Below are positions 56,722-64,000 of a stretch of 64,000 nucleotides of DNA, in pieces. The first letter of the stretch is position 1. The number at the start of each line of letters is the position of its first letter. Both the position numbers and the translations under genes were made by a program. The stretch lies in contig NZ_CP048815.1 in the NCBI RefSeq assembly GCF_010977555.1, positions 5,138,501 through 5,202,500 of the forward strand, written 5' to 3'. Source of the DNA: Caulobacter rhizosphaerae (GTDB lineage Bacteria; Pseudomonadota; Alphaproteobacteria; Caulobacterales; Caulobacteraceae). The notes under the pieces are model-generated. The model saw nothing but the letters and a program-made list of their open reading frames with translations. It was not told where the DNA came from and searched no databases.

Positions 56722-56736
56722 TTAACAGCGGCTAAA
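56722..56736 (-). promoter_or_regulatory. CtrA-like binding site before cpaB
   Basis: On the minus strand the site reads TTTA, N7, TTAA followed by C, one mismatch from the CtrA consensus TTAA-N7-TTAA(C). It lies about 113 bases before the cpaB ATG in the spacer after cpaA, and resembles the site before pilA. Confidence 0.6.
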
Positions 56737-56791
56737 GGCGGCGCTCCGAAAGGCGGCCCGGCGGCGCGACAGGCTGACGCGGGGCGCGAAC

Positions 56792-57304
56792 CTAGGCGCC
56801 GACGGCCAGGGTCAGGGCGCCCTGCGGGAAGGCGGCCAGGGCTCCGACCGCGATCGCCACGCCATAGGGAATGTCGCCGCCCTGGGCGCCCAGCTTGCGG
56901 AGCCAGGCCGGGCTGCCCGCCAGGACCGGCTCGAACCAGCCCGAGCGCAGGCTGAGGAGGCCCAGGGTCAGGGCGCCGCCCGCCATGCCGGTGACCAGCA
57001 TGAACGGCAGGGCCGCGGGCCAGCCCAGCCACAGGACCGACGCGGCGAACAGCTTGGCGTCGCCGCCGCCGATCCAGCCGGCCGCGAACATGCCCATGCC
57101 GACCAGCAGGGCGACGAAGCCGGACGCCAGGCACAGGCCCAGGGTCGCCAGGGAGGCGCCGCTGACCAGGGCCACCGGCGCGAAGGCCGCGATCAGGGCC
57201 AGGGAGATCCAATTGGGGATCGTATAGCTGGTGACGTCCTTCAGCGCGGCGACGACGACCAGCGCGGGAAAGATCAGCAGCAGGGCGAACTGAAGGGTGT
57301 GCAT
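56792..57304 (-). CDS. cpaA: Prepilin peptidase CpaA
   Basis: This 170-residue, multi-helix A24 peptidase has the two Asp motifs: DVTSYTIPNWISL and GxGD-like WIGGGDAKLFAA. It cleaves leader peptides from the Flp pilins and TadE-type pseudopilins encoded next to it. About 140 bases separate it from the upstream pilin gene; it may be cotranscribed from pilA only by read-through. Confidence 0.94.
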   Translation of the reverse strand: MHTLQFALLLIFPALVVVAALKDVTSYTIPNWISLALIAAFAPVALVSGASLATLGLCLASGFVALLVGMGMFAAGWIGGGDAKLFAASVLWLGWPAALPFMLVTGMAGGALTLGLLSLRSGWFEPVLAGSPAWLRKLGAQGGDIPYGVAIAVGALAAFPQGALTLAVGA

Positions 57305-57443
57305 GGCGGCCTTGCCTGTTCAATCGGCGGCAGTGTGCGCCGATCTCGTGAAGCAATGGTTTCCCGCGTGACGAAATCCGCGCCGCGGTGATGGAACAGG
57401 ACGCTCGGCCTCGCCGCCACGTTCCCGTTCGGTCTACGGTGGC

Positions 57444-57614
57444 TCAGCCGCCCGCGAGTTGGTCGGCGGCGGCTTGGAAGGCGCTCTTCACGTCGCCGCC
57501 GAGGAGGCCGAAGGCTCCGACGGTCGCCAGGGCGATCAGGGCGATGATCAGGCCGTATTCGACCGCGGCGGCCCCGGACTCGTCGTTCAGGAAGGCGGTG
57601 ACAAACTTCGACAT
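57444..57614 (-). CDS. Second Flp-type pilin
   Basis: This 56-residue product begins MSKFVTAFLNDESG, then AAAVEYGLIIALIALATVG and ends AADQLAGG. It has the Flp leader with cleavage expected after the Gly of DESG, the conserved Glu-Tyr of VEYGL, and one hydrophobic helix. It is a clear paralogue of pilA, 82 bases downstream of it, behind a terminator hairpin. It differs in the mature C-terminus and may be a minor pilin or a differentially expressed copy. Confidence 0.92.
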   Translation of the reverse strand: MSKFVTAFLNDESGAAAVEYGLIIALIALATVGAFGLLGGDVKSAFQAAADQLAGG

Positions 57615-57640
57615 GATGGAAGCTCCTCGATCATCGGAAC

Positions 57641-57673
57641 AAAAAAGGCCCCGGCGTGTCCGCCGAGGCCTTC
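57641..57673 (-). terminator. Terminator between the two pilin genes
   Basis: On the minus strand AAGGCCTCGGCGG, ACA and a matching CCGGGGCCTT-type arm are followed by a six-T run. It lies just after the pilA stop and would end or attenuate most pilA transcripts before the second pilin. Confidence 0.85.
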
Positions 57674-57696
57674 TTGTCTTCCTAAGGACGGACGCC

Positions 57697-57861
57697 TTAG
57701 CCGATGGCCGTCGCGGCCGACGTCAGGCGGTTCTTCAGGTTGGTGCCGAGCGTGGTCACCGCGGCGACGATCACGACGGCGATCAGGGCGACGATCAGGC
57801 CGTACTCGATAGCCGTGGCGCCGGATTCATCTTTCAGGAAGCGGGTGACAAACTTCGACAT
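57697..57861 (-). CDS. pilA: Major Flp-type pilin PilA
   Basis: The product is 54 residues: leader MSKFVTRFLKDESG, then mature ATAIEYGLIVALIAVVIVAA and TTLGTNLKNRLTSAATAIG. It has the Flp signature with Glu5-Tyr6 of the mature part. The ATG at 57861 is chosen over the longer frame to 57951 by homology; GGAG lies upstream. In C. crescentus pilA is switched on by CtrA late in the cell cycle, and CtrA-like sites precede it here. Confidence 0.96.
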   Translation of the reverse strand: MSKFVTRFLKDESGATAIEYGLIVALIAVVIVAAVTTLGTNLKNRLTSAATAIG

Positions 57862-57951
57862 GGTGGATCTCCTGGTCAGTAAGTGGATCTGGGCTCCAAG
57901 CCGTGTCGACTTGCTCACCCCCGAAAACACGATCAATTTCGCCCACCTCAC

Positions 57952-57966
57952 TTAATGCTCAGTAAA
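57952..57966 (-). promoter_or_regulatory. CtrA-like binding site before pilA
   Basis: Read on the minus strand TTTA, N7, TTAA (one mismatch to TTAA-N7-TTAA), about 90-105 bases before the pilA ATG. The surrounding 150 bases are notably AT-rich for this genome, as expected for a regulated promoter. Confidence 0.6.
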
Positions 57967-57997
57967 CAGCGAATAGTTTCTCCGAACTTTTTGTTGG

Positions 57998-58028
57998 TTT
58001 ATTTTGGTTTACCATTACTTTCTCTTAA
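57998..58028. promoter_or_regulatory. Two further CtrA-like sites in the pilA/divergent-gene intergenic region
   Basis: On the plus strand TTTA-N7-TTAC (57998-58012) and ATTA-N7-TTAA followed by C (58014-58028) lie close together. Each has mismatches to the CtrA consensus. They could serve pilA (leftward) or the divergent pilus-domain gene at 58172. Confidence 0.4.
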
Positions 58029-58171
58029 CTACGCCATATCGACAGAAGCAAAAACCCCTTATGCGCCAAGGTGTTCTCGAGAGTCGGGAGCAATACACAA
58101 ACATCGAGCTTAGGTCTTTATTGACCATTCTGCGGCATGCTCATCCCGCACCAAGCTGGGAAGACACCTTC

Positions 58172-58600
58172 ATGCGCCGCCTGACTCTCGTCCTCTGCGC
58201 CGGTCTGAGCCTCTCCGTCGCCACCGTCGCCGCCGCCGACAGTCCGTCCGCGCCGCTGTCGATCGGCGCCGGCGGCGCCGCGCGCATCCTGCTGAGCGCG
58301 CCCGTGCGCGACATCGTGGTCGGCGACCCGGCCGTGGCCGACGTCAGCCTGGTCAACGAGCGAACCCTGGTGGTGCTGGGCAAGAAGCCGGGCGCGACCA
58401 CCGTGCTGGCCTTCGACGCCCAGGGACGCGCCCTGGCCGACCGCGACGTGGTGGTCTCCGACATTCCGACCCATGCAGTCATCGTCCAGCGGGGCGCCAG
58501 CACCGCGACCTACGCCTGCGGCGATCGCTGCTCCATGCTGAGCTCCACCGCCCTGCCCGTCGCGCCCGCCCCCAGCGCCGCCCCGGCCGCCATCCCCTAG
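58172..58600 (+). CDS. Exported protein with pilus secretin N-terminal-like domain
   Basis: The product is 142 residues with a signal peptide (LTLVLCAGLSLSVATVAAA) and a T2SS/T3SS pilus N-terminal domain: RILLSAPVRDIVVGDPAVADVSLVNERTLVV matches the design of the CpaC N-terminal region. A Cys pair (YACGDRCSM) and an Ala/Pro tail follow. The ATG at 58172 is favoured by the signal peptide; the frame opens at 58004. It is divergent from pilA and probably assists the secretin. Confidence 0.85.
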   Translation: MRRLTLVLCAGLSLSVATVAAADSPSAPLSIGAGGAARILLSAPVRDIVVGDPAVADVSLVNERTLVVLGKKPGATTVLAFDAQGRALADRDVVVSDIPTHAVIVQRGASTATYACGDRCSMLSSTALPVAPAPSAAPAAIP

Positions 58601-58654
58601 ATTTGGTCTCCTAAACCGCTGATTAGGGACGCGAGGCCTAGACTGCCTGGCCTG

Positions 58655-59257
58655 ATGTTCTTCAAAGACGCTGACGCGGACGCCGCCATGGCCGATCGAG
58701 CCCGACACCATCGCCAGCTTCTGGCCCGCCTGGGCCTGCTGCGCCGCTTCGCTCGCGCCGACGACGGCGCGACGGCGATCGAGTTCGCCCTCGTCGCCAT
58801 CCCTTTCCTGATCCTGGTCTTCGCCATCATCGAGCTGGGCTTCATCTTTCTGGTGTCGATGGGCCTGGAGAACGCGCTGATGGTCGTCGACCGCACGATC
58901 CGCACCGGCGAGCTGCAGACCAACGGCGGCGACGCGGCGAGCTTCAAGCAGGCCGTGTGCGGCGAAATGTCGTGGCTGGGCGGGTCGTGCTCAAGCTCCC
59001 TGACCCTGGACGTCCGCGTCCTGCCCTCGTTCACCCAGACCAGCGGCCTGCCGACGCCGAACCCCACCAACACCTGTTTCGATCCGGGCGGCCCCGGCTC
59101 GATCGTCCTGGTGCGCGGCTATTACAAGTGGCCCGTGATCACGCCGCTGCTGCAGGAGGCCCTCGCCGGCCCGTCCGGTAATCGCCAGATCAGCTTCGCG
59201 GCGGTGTTCACCAACGAGCCCTATTCGCAAACCCTCGTCCCGATCAAATGCCAATGA
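58655..59257 (+). CDS. TadE-family pseudopilin-like protein
   Basis: The product is 200 residues. After a basic N-terminus comes the TadE signature FARADDGATAIEFALVAIPFLILVFAIIELGF in residues about 32-63, similar to a prepilin cleavage site with Glu at +5. Four Cys follow in the exported part (AVCGEMSWLGGSCSS, NTCFDPGG, IKCQ). It is likely a minor pilin processed by CpaA. A start at 58688 is also possible. Confidence 0.9.
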   Translation: MFFKDADADAAMADRARHHRQLLARLGLLRRFARADDGATAIEFALVAIPFLILVFAIIELGFIFLVSMGLENALMVVDRTIRTGELQTNGGDAASFKQAVCGEMSWLGGSCSSSLTLDVRVLPSFTQTSGLPTPNPTNTCFDPGGPGSIVLVRGYYKWPVITPLLQEALAGPSGNRQISFAAVFTNEPYSQTLVPIKCQ

Positions 59258-59793
59258 CCCGGCGCCTCTCCCACTTCTGGCGCGACCGGCGCGGGGTCTC
59301 CGCTGTCGAATTCGCCCTGATCGCGCCCGTGCTGATCCTCTTCTATTTCGGCATGGCCGAACTGACGGAAGCCATGATGGCCCAGCGGCGCCTGAGCCAC
59401 GTGGCGTCTTCGATCGGCGACGTGGTGGCCCGCGACCAGAAATTCACGGACGCCCGCCGCAACGACGTCTTCAGCGCGGGTGCGGTGCTGATGTCGCCCT
59501 TCCCGACCACGACCCTGCGGATGTGCCTGGTCAGCGTCGCCTCCGACGCGACCGGCAAGGACACGGTCGTGTGGTCGGAGGCGTCCAACGCCCCGGCCAA
59601 CTGCCCTGCAAGGGGCGCCGTGGTCGACATCCCCGTCGGCGTGCTGCCGGCCGGCCAGAGCGTGATCATGAGCAGCGCCAGCTACGAATACGATTCGTTC
59701 TTCAAGTTCATCCTGCCCCAGACCCTGACCTTCCGCCGCACCTTCTATCTGAAGCCGCGGCTCTCCGACCAGGTGACCCGCTCGCCCACCTAG
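59254..59793 (+). CDS. TadE/TadG-type pseudopilin-like protein
   Basis: The product is 179 residues with the same kind of N-terminus: FWRDRRGVSAVEFALIAPVLILFYF, a prepilin-like segment with Glu. The exported part has no recognised enzyme motif. The ATG at 59254 overlaps the previous stop as ATGA, so the two TadE-like genes are coupled; 59248 is an alternative. Its stop lies in a dispersed repeat. Confidence 0.9.
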   Translation: MTRRLSHFWRDRRGVSAVEFALIAPVLILFYFGMAELTEAMMAQRRLSHVASSIGDVVARDQKFTDARRNDVFSAGAVLMSPFPTTTLRMCLVSVASDATGKDTVVWSEASNAPANCPARGAVVDIPVGVLPAGQSVIMSSASYEYDSFFKFILPQTLTFRRTFYLKPRLSDQVTRSPT

Positions 59794-59866
59794 AGCATCG
59801 CGCGGAAAAGTGGATGCCGGTTTTCCGCAAAAGCGATGCGAAGACAGAAGTCTAGAGCTTGCTCTA
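59791..59866. repeat. Dispersed intergenic element, TAGAGC family (copy 2)
   Basis: The unit begins TAGAGCATCGCGCGGAAAAG, has an inverted core around GGATGCCGG (GCGGAAAA / TTTTCCGC) and ends TCTAGAGCTTGCTCTAG. It fills the gap between convergent tadE-like and pabC genes and supplies both stop codons (TAG at each end). A relative lies at 38141. Confidence 0.85.
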
Positions 59867-60643
59867 GGACTGCGTCGCCTCGCGCAGGCGTTCGACCAGC
59901 GCGTGGGGACCGAAGGTCTCGCCCTCGAAGCGCCGCGCCGGCCGCACGCCGACCAGGCTGTTGGTCAGGAACACCGCCTCGGCCGCATCCAGGGCCTCGG
60001 CGCCGCTGGCCACCTCGTGGACGTCGACGTCCAGCGCCCGGGCCGCCGCGATCACCCGCCGCCGGGTCAGGCCGTCCAGCACGCCGCAATGGAGCGCCGG
60101 GGTGAACAGCGAACCGCCCGCCACCCAGAACAGGTTGGCCGCCCCCGCGCAGGCCAAGTCGCCATGATTGTTGCGCATCACCGCCTCGTCGGCGCCCGCC
60201 GTCCGGGCTTCGGCGCGGGCCAGCACGTTGTCGACATAGGACAGGGTCTTCAGCCGGGCGGCGGGCGAGCCCTCGTTGCGACGGGTCGAGGCCAGGGCCA
60301 GATCGACCGGCGTGGTCACGACCGCTGCGGCCGCCGCCGTCGCGGCCAGACGCGGAACCGGGGCGGACGGCCGGTCCAGCCCTCGGCCGCCGGAGCCGGC
60401 CGTCAGGGTCAGGCGCACCGCGGCGCGGACCTCGCCCAGGCCCGCCTCGCCCGGCGCGGCGCGGCAGAGCGCGCGGGCCTCGTCCAGGTCGAACACCGGC
60501 AGGCCCAGGGTCTCGCAGCCGGCCGCCATCCGGGCCAGGTGGGCGTCCAGGTGCGGCAGGTCGCCGCCGGTCCACAGCAGGGTCTCGAACAGGCCATCGC
60601 CCAGCAGCAGGCCCCGATCGTCCAGAGGAAAAGCGTCTGTCAT
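59864..60643 (-). CDS. pabC: Aminodeoxychorismate lyase (class IV aminotransferase fold)
   Basis: This 259-residue PLP enzyme has LGDGLFETLLW, KTLSYVDNVLARAEA (PLP Lys in the KTLSY segment), EAVMRNNHGDLACAGAANLFWV and a DGLTRRRVI segment. It makes 4-aminobenzoate from aminodeoxychorismate, for folate. The start overlaps the pabB stop (ATGA), supporting the PabC call over other class IV enzymes. Its stop codon is in the repeat at its 3' end. Confidence 0.92.
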   Translation of the reverse strand: MTDAFPLDDRGLLLGDGLFETLLWTGGDLPHLDAHLARMAAGCETLGLPVFDLDEARALCRAAPGEAGLGEVRAAVRLTLTAGSGGRGLDRPSAPVPRLAATAAAAAVVTTPVDLALASTRRNEGSPAARLKTLSYVDNVLARAEARTAGADEAVMRNNHGDLACAGAANLFWVAGGSLFTPALHCGVLDGLTRRRVIAAARALDVDVHEVASGAEALDAAEAVFLTNSLVGVRPARRFEGETFGPHALVERLREATQS

Positions 60644-61992
60644 CCGCGAGGCGGCTCCATCAGGGCCCGGCGCAGGGCGGCGAACTTGGCTTCGGTCTCC
60701 AGACGCTCGGCGTGCGGGTCGCTGTCGGCGACGATGCCCGCCCCGGCCCTGGCTTCCAAACGCCAACCCTCCCGGTCCTGTTCAAGCCCGACCGTGCGGA
60801 TCAGCACGCTGGACTCCAGCGCCCCGTCCACCCCGGCCCAGAACAGCGAGCCGCAATAGGGGCCGCGCGGCGTCTCCAGTTCCGCGATGACCTTCATGGC
60901 CTGGACCTTGGGCGCGCCGGTGATCGAGCCGGGCGGGAAGGCCGCGCGCAGCAGGTCGGCCGCCGCCAGGCCGGGCGCCAGCTTGCCCGTCACCGTCGAG
61001 ACCAGGTGATGGACGTTGGCGAAGGTCTCGACCTTGAACAGTTCGGGCACGGCGACGCTGCCCGGCGGGCTGACCCGCGCCAGGTCGTTGCGCATCAGGT
61101 CGACGATCATCAGGTTCTCGGCCCGATCCTTGGCGCTGGCCGACAGCTCGGCGATCAGCCGCGCGTCCTCGGCCTGGTCGGCGCCGCGCGGCCGGGTGCC
61201 CTTGATCGGCCGGGTCTCGATCGAGAGGTCGCCGCCCTCGCTCCCTGGCGCCACCTTCAGGAACCGCTCGGGCGAGTTGGACACCAGGGCCCGGCCCGGC
61301 AGGCGCAGATAGGCCGAGAACGGCGCCGGGCTGTCGGCGCGCAGGCGGGCGAACAGGTCGAACGGATGGGCGCCGCCGACCAGCCGCCCGGTCCAGGCGT
61401 GGGCGATGTTGGCCTGGAAGATCTCGCCGTCGACGATGCGCTCGACCACCTGGGCCACCGCCGCCTCGTAGGCCTCGCCGTCGCTGGCGCTCAGCGCCTC
61501 GCACAGCGGGCCGTCGTGCGGGGCGGGCGAGGCGCCGTCCAGCCAGCCCAGGGCCGCCTCGGCCCGGGCCCGGGCGAAGCTCTGCGAGCCGCCGCGGCCG
61601 ATCGCCAGCACCTGGCGCTGCAGGTGGTCGAAGGCCAGCAGGGCCGGATAGCGGGCGCAGGCCAGGTCGGGCCAGCCGGTGCGCGGCAGGTCCAGGCGCT
61701 CGACCCGGTCGCCCAGCTCGTAGGCGGCCAGGCCCACGACGCCGCCCTGGAACGGCGGGCCGTCAGGATCCGTCGCCTGGGGCGGACCGACCAGCTCGGC
61801 CAGGGCCGCGAACGGGTCGCGCGGATCCTCGGAGGTCACGGTCAGCGTGGCGTCCGGCTCGCGCAGCAGGTACGACCACCGCCCCGCCTGGCCGCCGGAG
61901 ATCATGGCGCAGGCGAACGGTTCGTCCCGCCACGGAGCCGCGGCCCAGACCGGGTCGCGCCAGGGGGCGCTGATGAGGACGACGTGACGCAT
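60640..61992 (-). CDS. pabB: Aminodeoxychorismate synthase component I
   Basis: This 450-residue chorismate-binding enzyme has VERIVDGEIFQANIAH, SNSPERFL, the TRPIKGTRPRG motif with the PabB Lys, ENLMIVDLMRNDLARV, VHHLVSTVTGKL, FPPGSITGAPKVQAM and GPYCGSLFW. It makes aminodeoxychorismate with the PabA amidotransferase, not seen in this window. It is coupled to pabC. Confidence 0.95.
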   Translation of the reverse strand: MRHVVLISAPWRDPVWAAAPWRDEPFACAMISGGQAGRWSYLLREPDATLTVTSEDPRDPFAALAELVGPPQATDPDGPPFQGGVVGLAAYELGDRVERLDLPRTGWPDLACARYPALLAFDHLQRQVLAIGRGGSQSFARARAEAALGWLDGASPAPHDGPLCEALSASDGEAYEAAVAQVVERIVDGEIFQANIAHAWTGRLVGGAHPFDLFARLRADSPAPFSAYLRLPGRALVSNSPERFLKVAPGSEGGDLSIETRPIKGTRPRGADQAEDARLIAELSASAKDRAENLMIVDLMRNDLARVSPPGSVAVPELFKVETFANVHHLVSTVTGKLAPGLAAADLLRAAFPPGSITGAPKVQAMKVIAELETPRGPYCGSLFWAGVDGALESSVLIRTVGLEQDREGWRLEARAGAGIVADSDPHAERLETEAKFAALRRALMEPPRG

Positions 61993-62044
61993 CGGCGGGT
62001 GATACCGCCCCGCGCGTCCCGAAGCTACGACTTCGCACGCGAGG

Positions 62045-63484
62045 TCAGGCCTCCCGTTCGCCGCCCTTGACCAGGAACAGCACGCAAAAGCCCATCAACA
62101 GCAGGGCCGCGACCGGTAGGAAGCCGCCGACCTGGCTCTTGAACACCGCCGTGGCCAGGGCCACCAGCAGCGAGCCCAGCCACATCGTCGCCGTGCCCGA
62201 CAGGGCGTACAGCCCGAAGAACGCCGCCGTCTTGTCCGGCGGGCACAGGCGGATCAGCAGGGTGCGGCTGGAGGCGTACTGGGCGGTGACGAACACCGCG
62301 ATCAGCAGGCCCAGGCCCAGATAGATCAGCTCCGGCGCCGTGCGAAACAGCGGCCCGTTCCAGACCGGCGCGTGGGCCGCCGGGTCGTAGGACCAGAGAT
62401 AGAGGATCTTGTCGCGGCCCATGCCCAGGGTGGCGACCAGCACCGCCAGCGAGCCGGCGATCTCCAGCTGCACGGCCTTGCGCGGCCCCAGCGTGCGATC
62501 GAACCAGGGCGCGACCAGGCCGCCGACCACCCCGAAGACGCTCAGCGCTATGCCGTAGGCCAGCATCTCCAGCGCGCCCCACTTCATCAGTCCGGCCGCC
62601 AGCAGCCCGCCGAACACCAGGAGGGCGGTCATGCCGTCGTTGTAGAGCAGGCGTCCGCCCAGGAAGACGGCGATGTCGCGGTGGCCCTTCAGGTCGCCGA
62701 AGATGTCGCGCAGCAGCGCGATCCCCGCCCGCAGGCTGGCCATCCAGCTACGGCCCGTGCGGGCCGCGTCGGGGGTCCACAGGAAGAACGGGATCGCGCC
62801 CAGCAGCAGGATCGCGCCCGACATCGGACCCGAGATCCGGCTGGGCTCGTTCTGGCTGGCGTCGAGCCCGAAAATCGAGGCGTGCGGCACGCCCGGCCAG
62901 TCCACCTGGCCCGGCAGCACCATGCCCCACAGCATGAAGACCAGCAGGGCCACCGACAGGCCGTTGGCCAGCGCATAGCCCAGGCCCGAGATCAGGGCGG
63001 CGCGACCCGGAACCTCGCCCGCCGCGCGACCCAGCAGCGAATTGCTGATCACGTCGCCCCAGTTATAGGCCACGCCCAGCACGATCAGCAGGCCGCTGGT
63101 CGCCATCAGCGGCAGGCCGCCGGCCGGCATGGCCCACCACAGGGCGACCAGGGCCGGGACCATGATCGCGGTCACCAGCCCCAGCATCGGCTTGCGCGGC
63201 CCGTACTGCTCGATCATCGCCCCCAGCAGCGGCGCGGTCAGGGCGGTCAGCACGCCGTAGATCGTCGAGATGTTGGCCACCAGGGCTTGGCCCTTGACGG
63301 GATCGCCGACCAGCACCCGCGAGAAGTAGGGCGAGAAGATGTAGATGGTGATCAGGATCACATAGGGGTCGCGCGCGCCCTGCTGCAGGATCCAGGCGAG
63401 GGCGCCGCGCGGCAGGCCCGACTTCAACGGGGCGACGGGCTCGCCCCCTGCCGGAACCGCCGCGGCGGCCGAGACCTCACTCAT
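62045..63484 (-). CDS. MFS transporter, UMF1 (Atg22-like) family
   Basis: This 479-residue protein has about 12 membrane helices. The N-terminal half has LAWILQQGARDPYVILITIYIFSPYF and NISTIYGVLTALTAPLLGAMIEQYGPRKPML; the C-terminal half has FGLYALSGTATMWLGSLLVAL, a UMF1 hallmark. Eukaryotic relatives export amino acids from vacuoles; the bacterial substrate is unknown. It stands alone between pabB and the phosphatase. Confidence 0.92.
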   Translation of the reverse strand: MSEVSAAAAVPAGGEPVAPLKSGLPRGALAWILQQGARDPYVILITIYIFSPYFSRVLVGDPVKGQALVANISTIYGVLTALTAPLLGAMIEQYGPRKPMLGLVTAIMVPALVALWWAMPAGGLPLMATSGLLIVLGVAYNWGDVISNSLLGRAAGEVPGRAALISGLGYALANGLSVALLVFMLWGMVLPGQVDWPGVPHASIFGLDASQNEPSRISGPMSGAILLLGAIPFFLWTPDAARTGRSWMASLRAGIALLRDIFGDLKGHRDIAVFLGGRLLYNDGMTALLVFGGLLAAGLMKWGALEMLAYGIALSVFGVVGGLVAPWFDRTLGPRKAVQLEIAGSLAVLVATLGMGRDKILYLWSYDPAAHAPVWNGPLFRTAPELIYLGLGLLIAVFVTAQYASSRTLLIRLCPPDKTAAFFGLYALSGTATMWLGSLLVALATAVFKSQVGGFLPVAALLLMGFCVLFLVKGGEREA

Positions 63485-63591
63485 GCTGTTCCACCCTGTT
63501 CACAGGGTCGCCGTCTGGCGCGGCGACTTGGGTGGAGCGTGACTTTGAAACGGGCGTTTGTCACGCCTGTTCGCCGGCTCTTCTTTCTCCG

Positions 63592-64000
63592 TCAGAGCAG
63601 GATATGCGCCCGCACCGCCTCGCGGCCTTGCGCGTCCAGCCCGACCGCCTGCTCCAGATAGCTGTCCAGCGAGCCGTGGCGGGCCTTCATCTCGGCGATC
63701 GCCGCGGCCAGGTAGTCGGCCTCGACGCCCATGGCGGCGCGTACGGCCGCGTCCGACGGCCGGCGGCCCAGCTCGGCCTCCAGCAGGTCGGCGAATACCG
63801 GCCCGCGGCGGGCGAAGCGCGCCTCGTCATTGGTCAGCAGATAGTCGTCGACCAGGTCGTCGTCGGCCACCCCGGCCACGTGGTGGGTCAGGGCGGCCAG
63901 CAGGCCGGTGCGGTCCTTGCCCGCCGCGCAGTGGATCAGCACCGGGCCGCGCGCCGCGGCCAGGGCCTGGAAGTAGCGGCGGAACAGGTCCAGGTGCCGC
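63592..64000 (-). CDS. Tyrosine-protein phosphatase (5' end outside window)
   Basis: The visible part is about 136 residues, open to the window edge. It holds the Cys-phosphatase signature VLIHCAAGKDRTG (HCX5R), which belongs to the atypical dual-specificity/Y-phosphatase-3 group, then DLVDDYLLTNDEAR and a helical tail typical of that group (LTHHVAGVADDDLVDDYL, YLAAAIAEMKARHGSLDSYL). The first GTG in view (63942) is internal, inside the motif strand, and is not the true start. Confidence 0.92.
   Translation of the reverse strand, partial: RHLDLFRRYFQALAAARGPVLIHCAAGKDRTGLLAALTHHVAGVADDDLVDDYLLTNDEARFARRGPVFADLLEAELGRRPSDAAVRAAMGVEADYLAAAIAEMKARHGSLDSYLEQAVGLDAQGREAVRAHILL

Overview
This 64 kb window is GC-rich alphaproteobacterial chromosome, almost certainly from the Caulobacteraceae and most likely the genus Caulobacter. 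Evidence is the adjacent LOV histidine kinase and receiver (lovK-lovR), the pilA-cpaABCDEF-tadBC pilus locus with CtrA-type upstream sites, pho/pst genes with a PHO box, stress-sigma (EcfG/SigT) promoter motifs, and a small SRP RNA upstream of dnaX. No tRNA, rRNA or CRISPR array was seen.

Layout. 1-6.65 kb is an accessory island: a 5'-truncated RHS/Hint polymorphic toxin with a coupled immunity-type gene, a lipoprotein resembling NTF2-fold immunity proteins, an MNT-HEPN fusion facing a small HTH regulator with a palindromic operator, and two pseudogenes broken at one junction, one of them a serine recombinase remnant. 6.7-13.5 kb is the phosphate regulon core (phoR, pstC-pstA-pstB-phoU-phoB, leftward) with a PHO box before pstC. 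13.6-19.8 kb holds cell-surface and periplasmic genes: autotransporter, OprO/OprP-type porin and a sulfate-type binding protein. 20-21.9 kb is lovK-lovR and a SemiSWEET. 21.9-29.4 kb is amino-acid metabolism (argB, dapD, dapE, glsA) with a HAD nucleotidase, an LRR-kinase, a cupin, a DMT transporter and a DUF3597 protein. 29.5-38 kb is housekeeping: truA-fmt, def, rmuC, recR, ybaB, dnaX and SRP RNA. 38-46.8 kb carries nudC, a MAPEG protein, pheA-kdsB, a membrane cytochrome c, a thioredoxin-like protein, an NlpC/P60 protein-M17 aminopeptidase pair and a TPR protein. 46.9-48.2 kb is an IS110/IS1111-type insertion sequence. 48.3-59.8 kb is the complete Tad/Flp pilus locus, with two tandem pilin genes and divergent TadE-like genes. 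59.8-64 kb is pabC-pabB, a UMF1-type MFS transporter and a truncated tyrosine phosphatase.

The junctions between genes are rich in palindromic repeats of at least five families. One family (three copies) lies only between convergent genes; another (five copies) is at gene ends generally. The most interesting items are the IS110/IS1111 element with a long non-coding right end that may encode a guide (bridge/seek) RNA, the toxin-immunity cassette and MNT-HEPN/HTH unit in the island, EcfG-type promoters before lovK and a small lipoprotein gene, CtrA-like sites before both pilus units, and a second pilin separated from pilA by a terminator.

All assignments come from reading motifs and translations by eye; no database search was run. 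Start codons are choices where several are possible, and these are explained in the entries.
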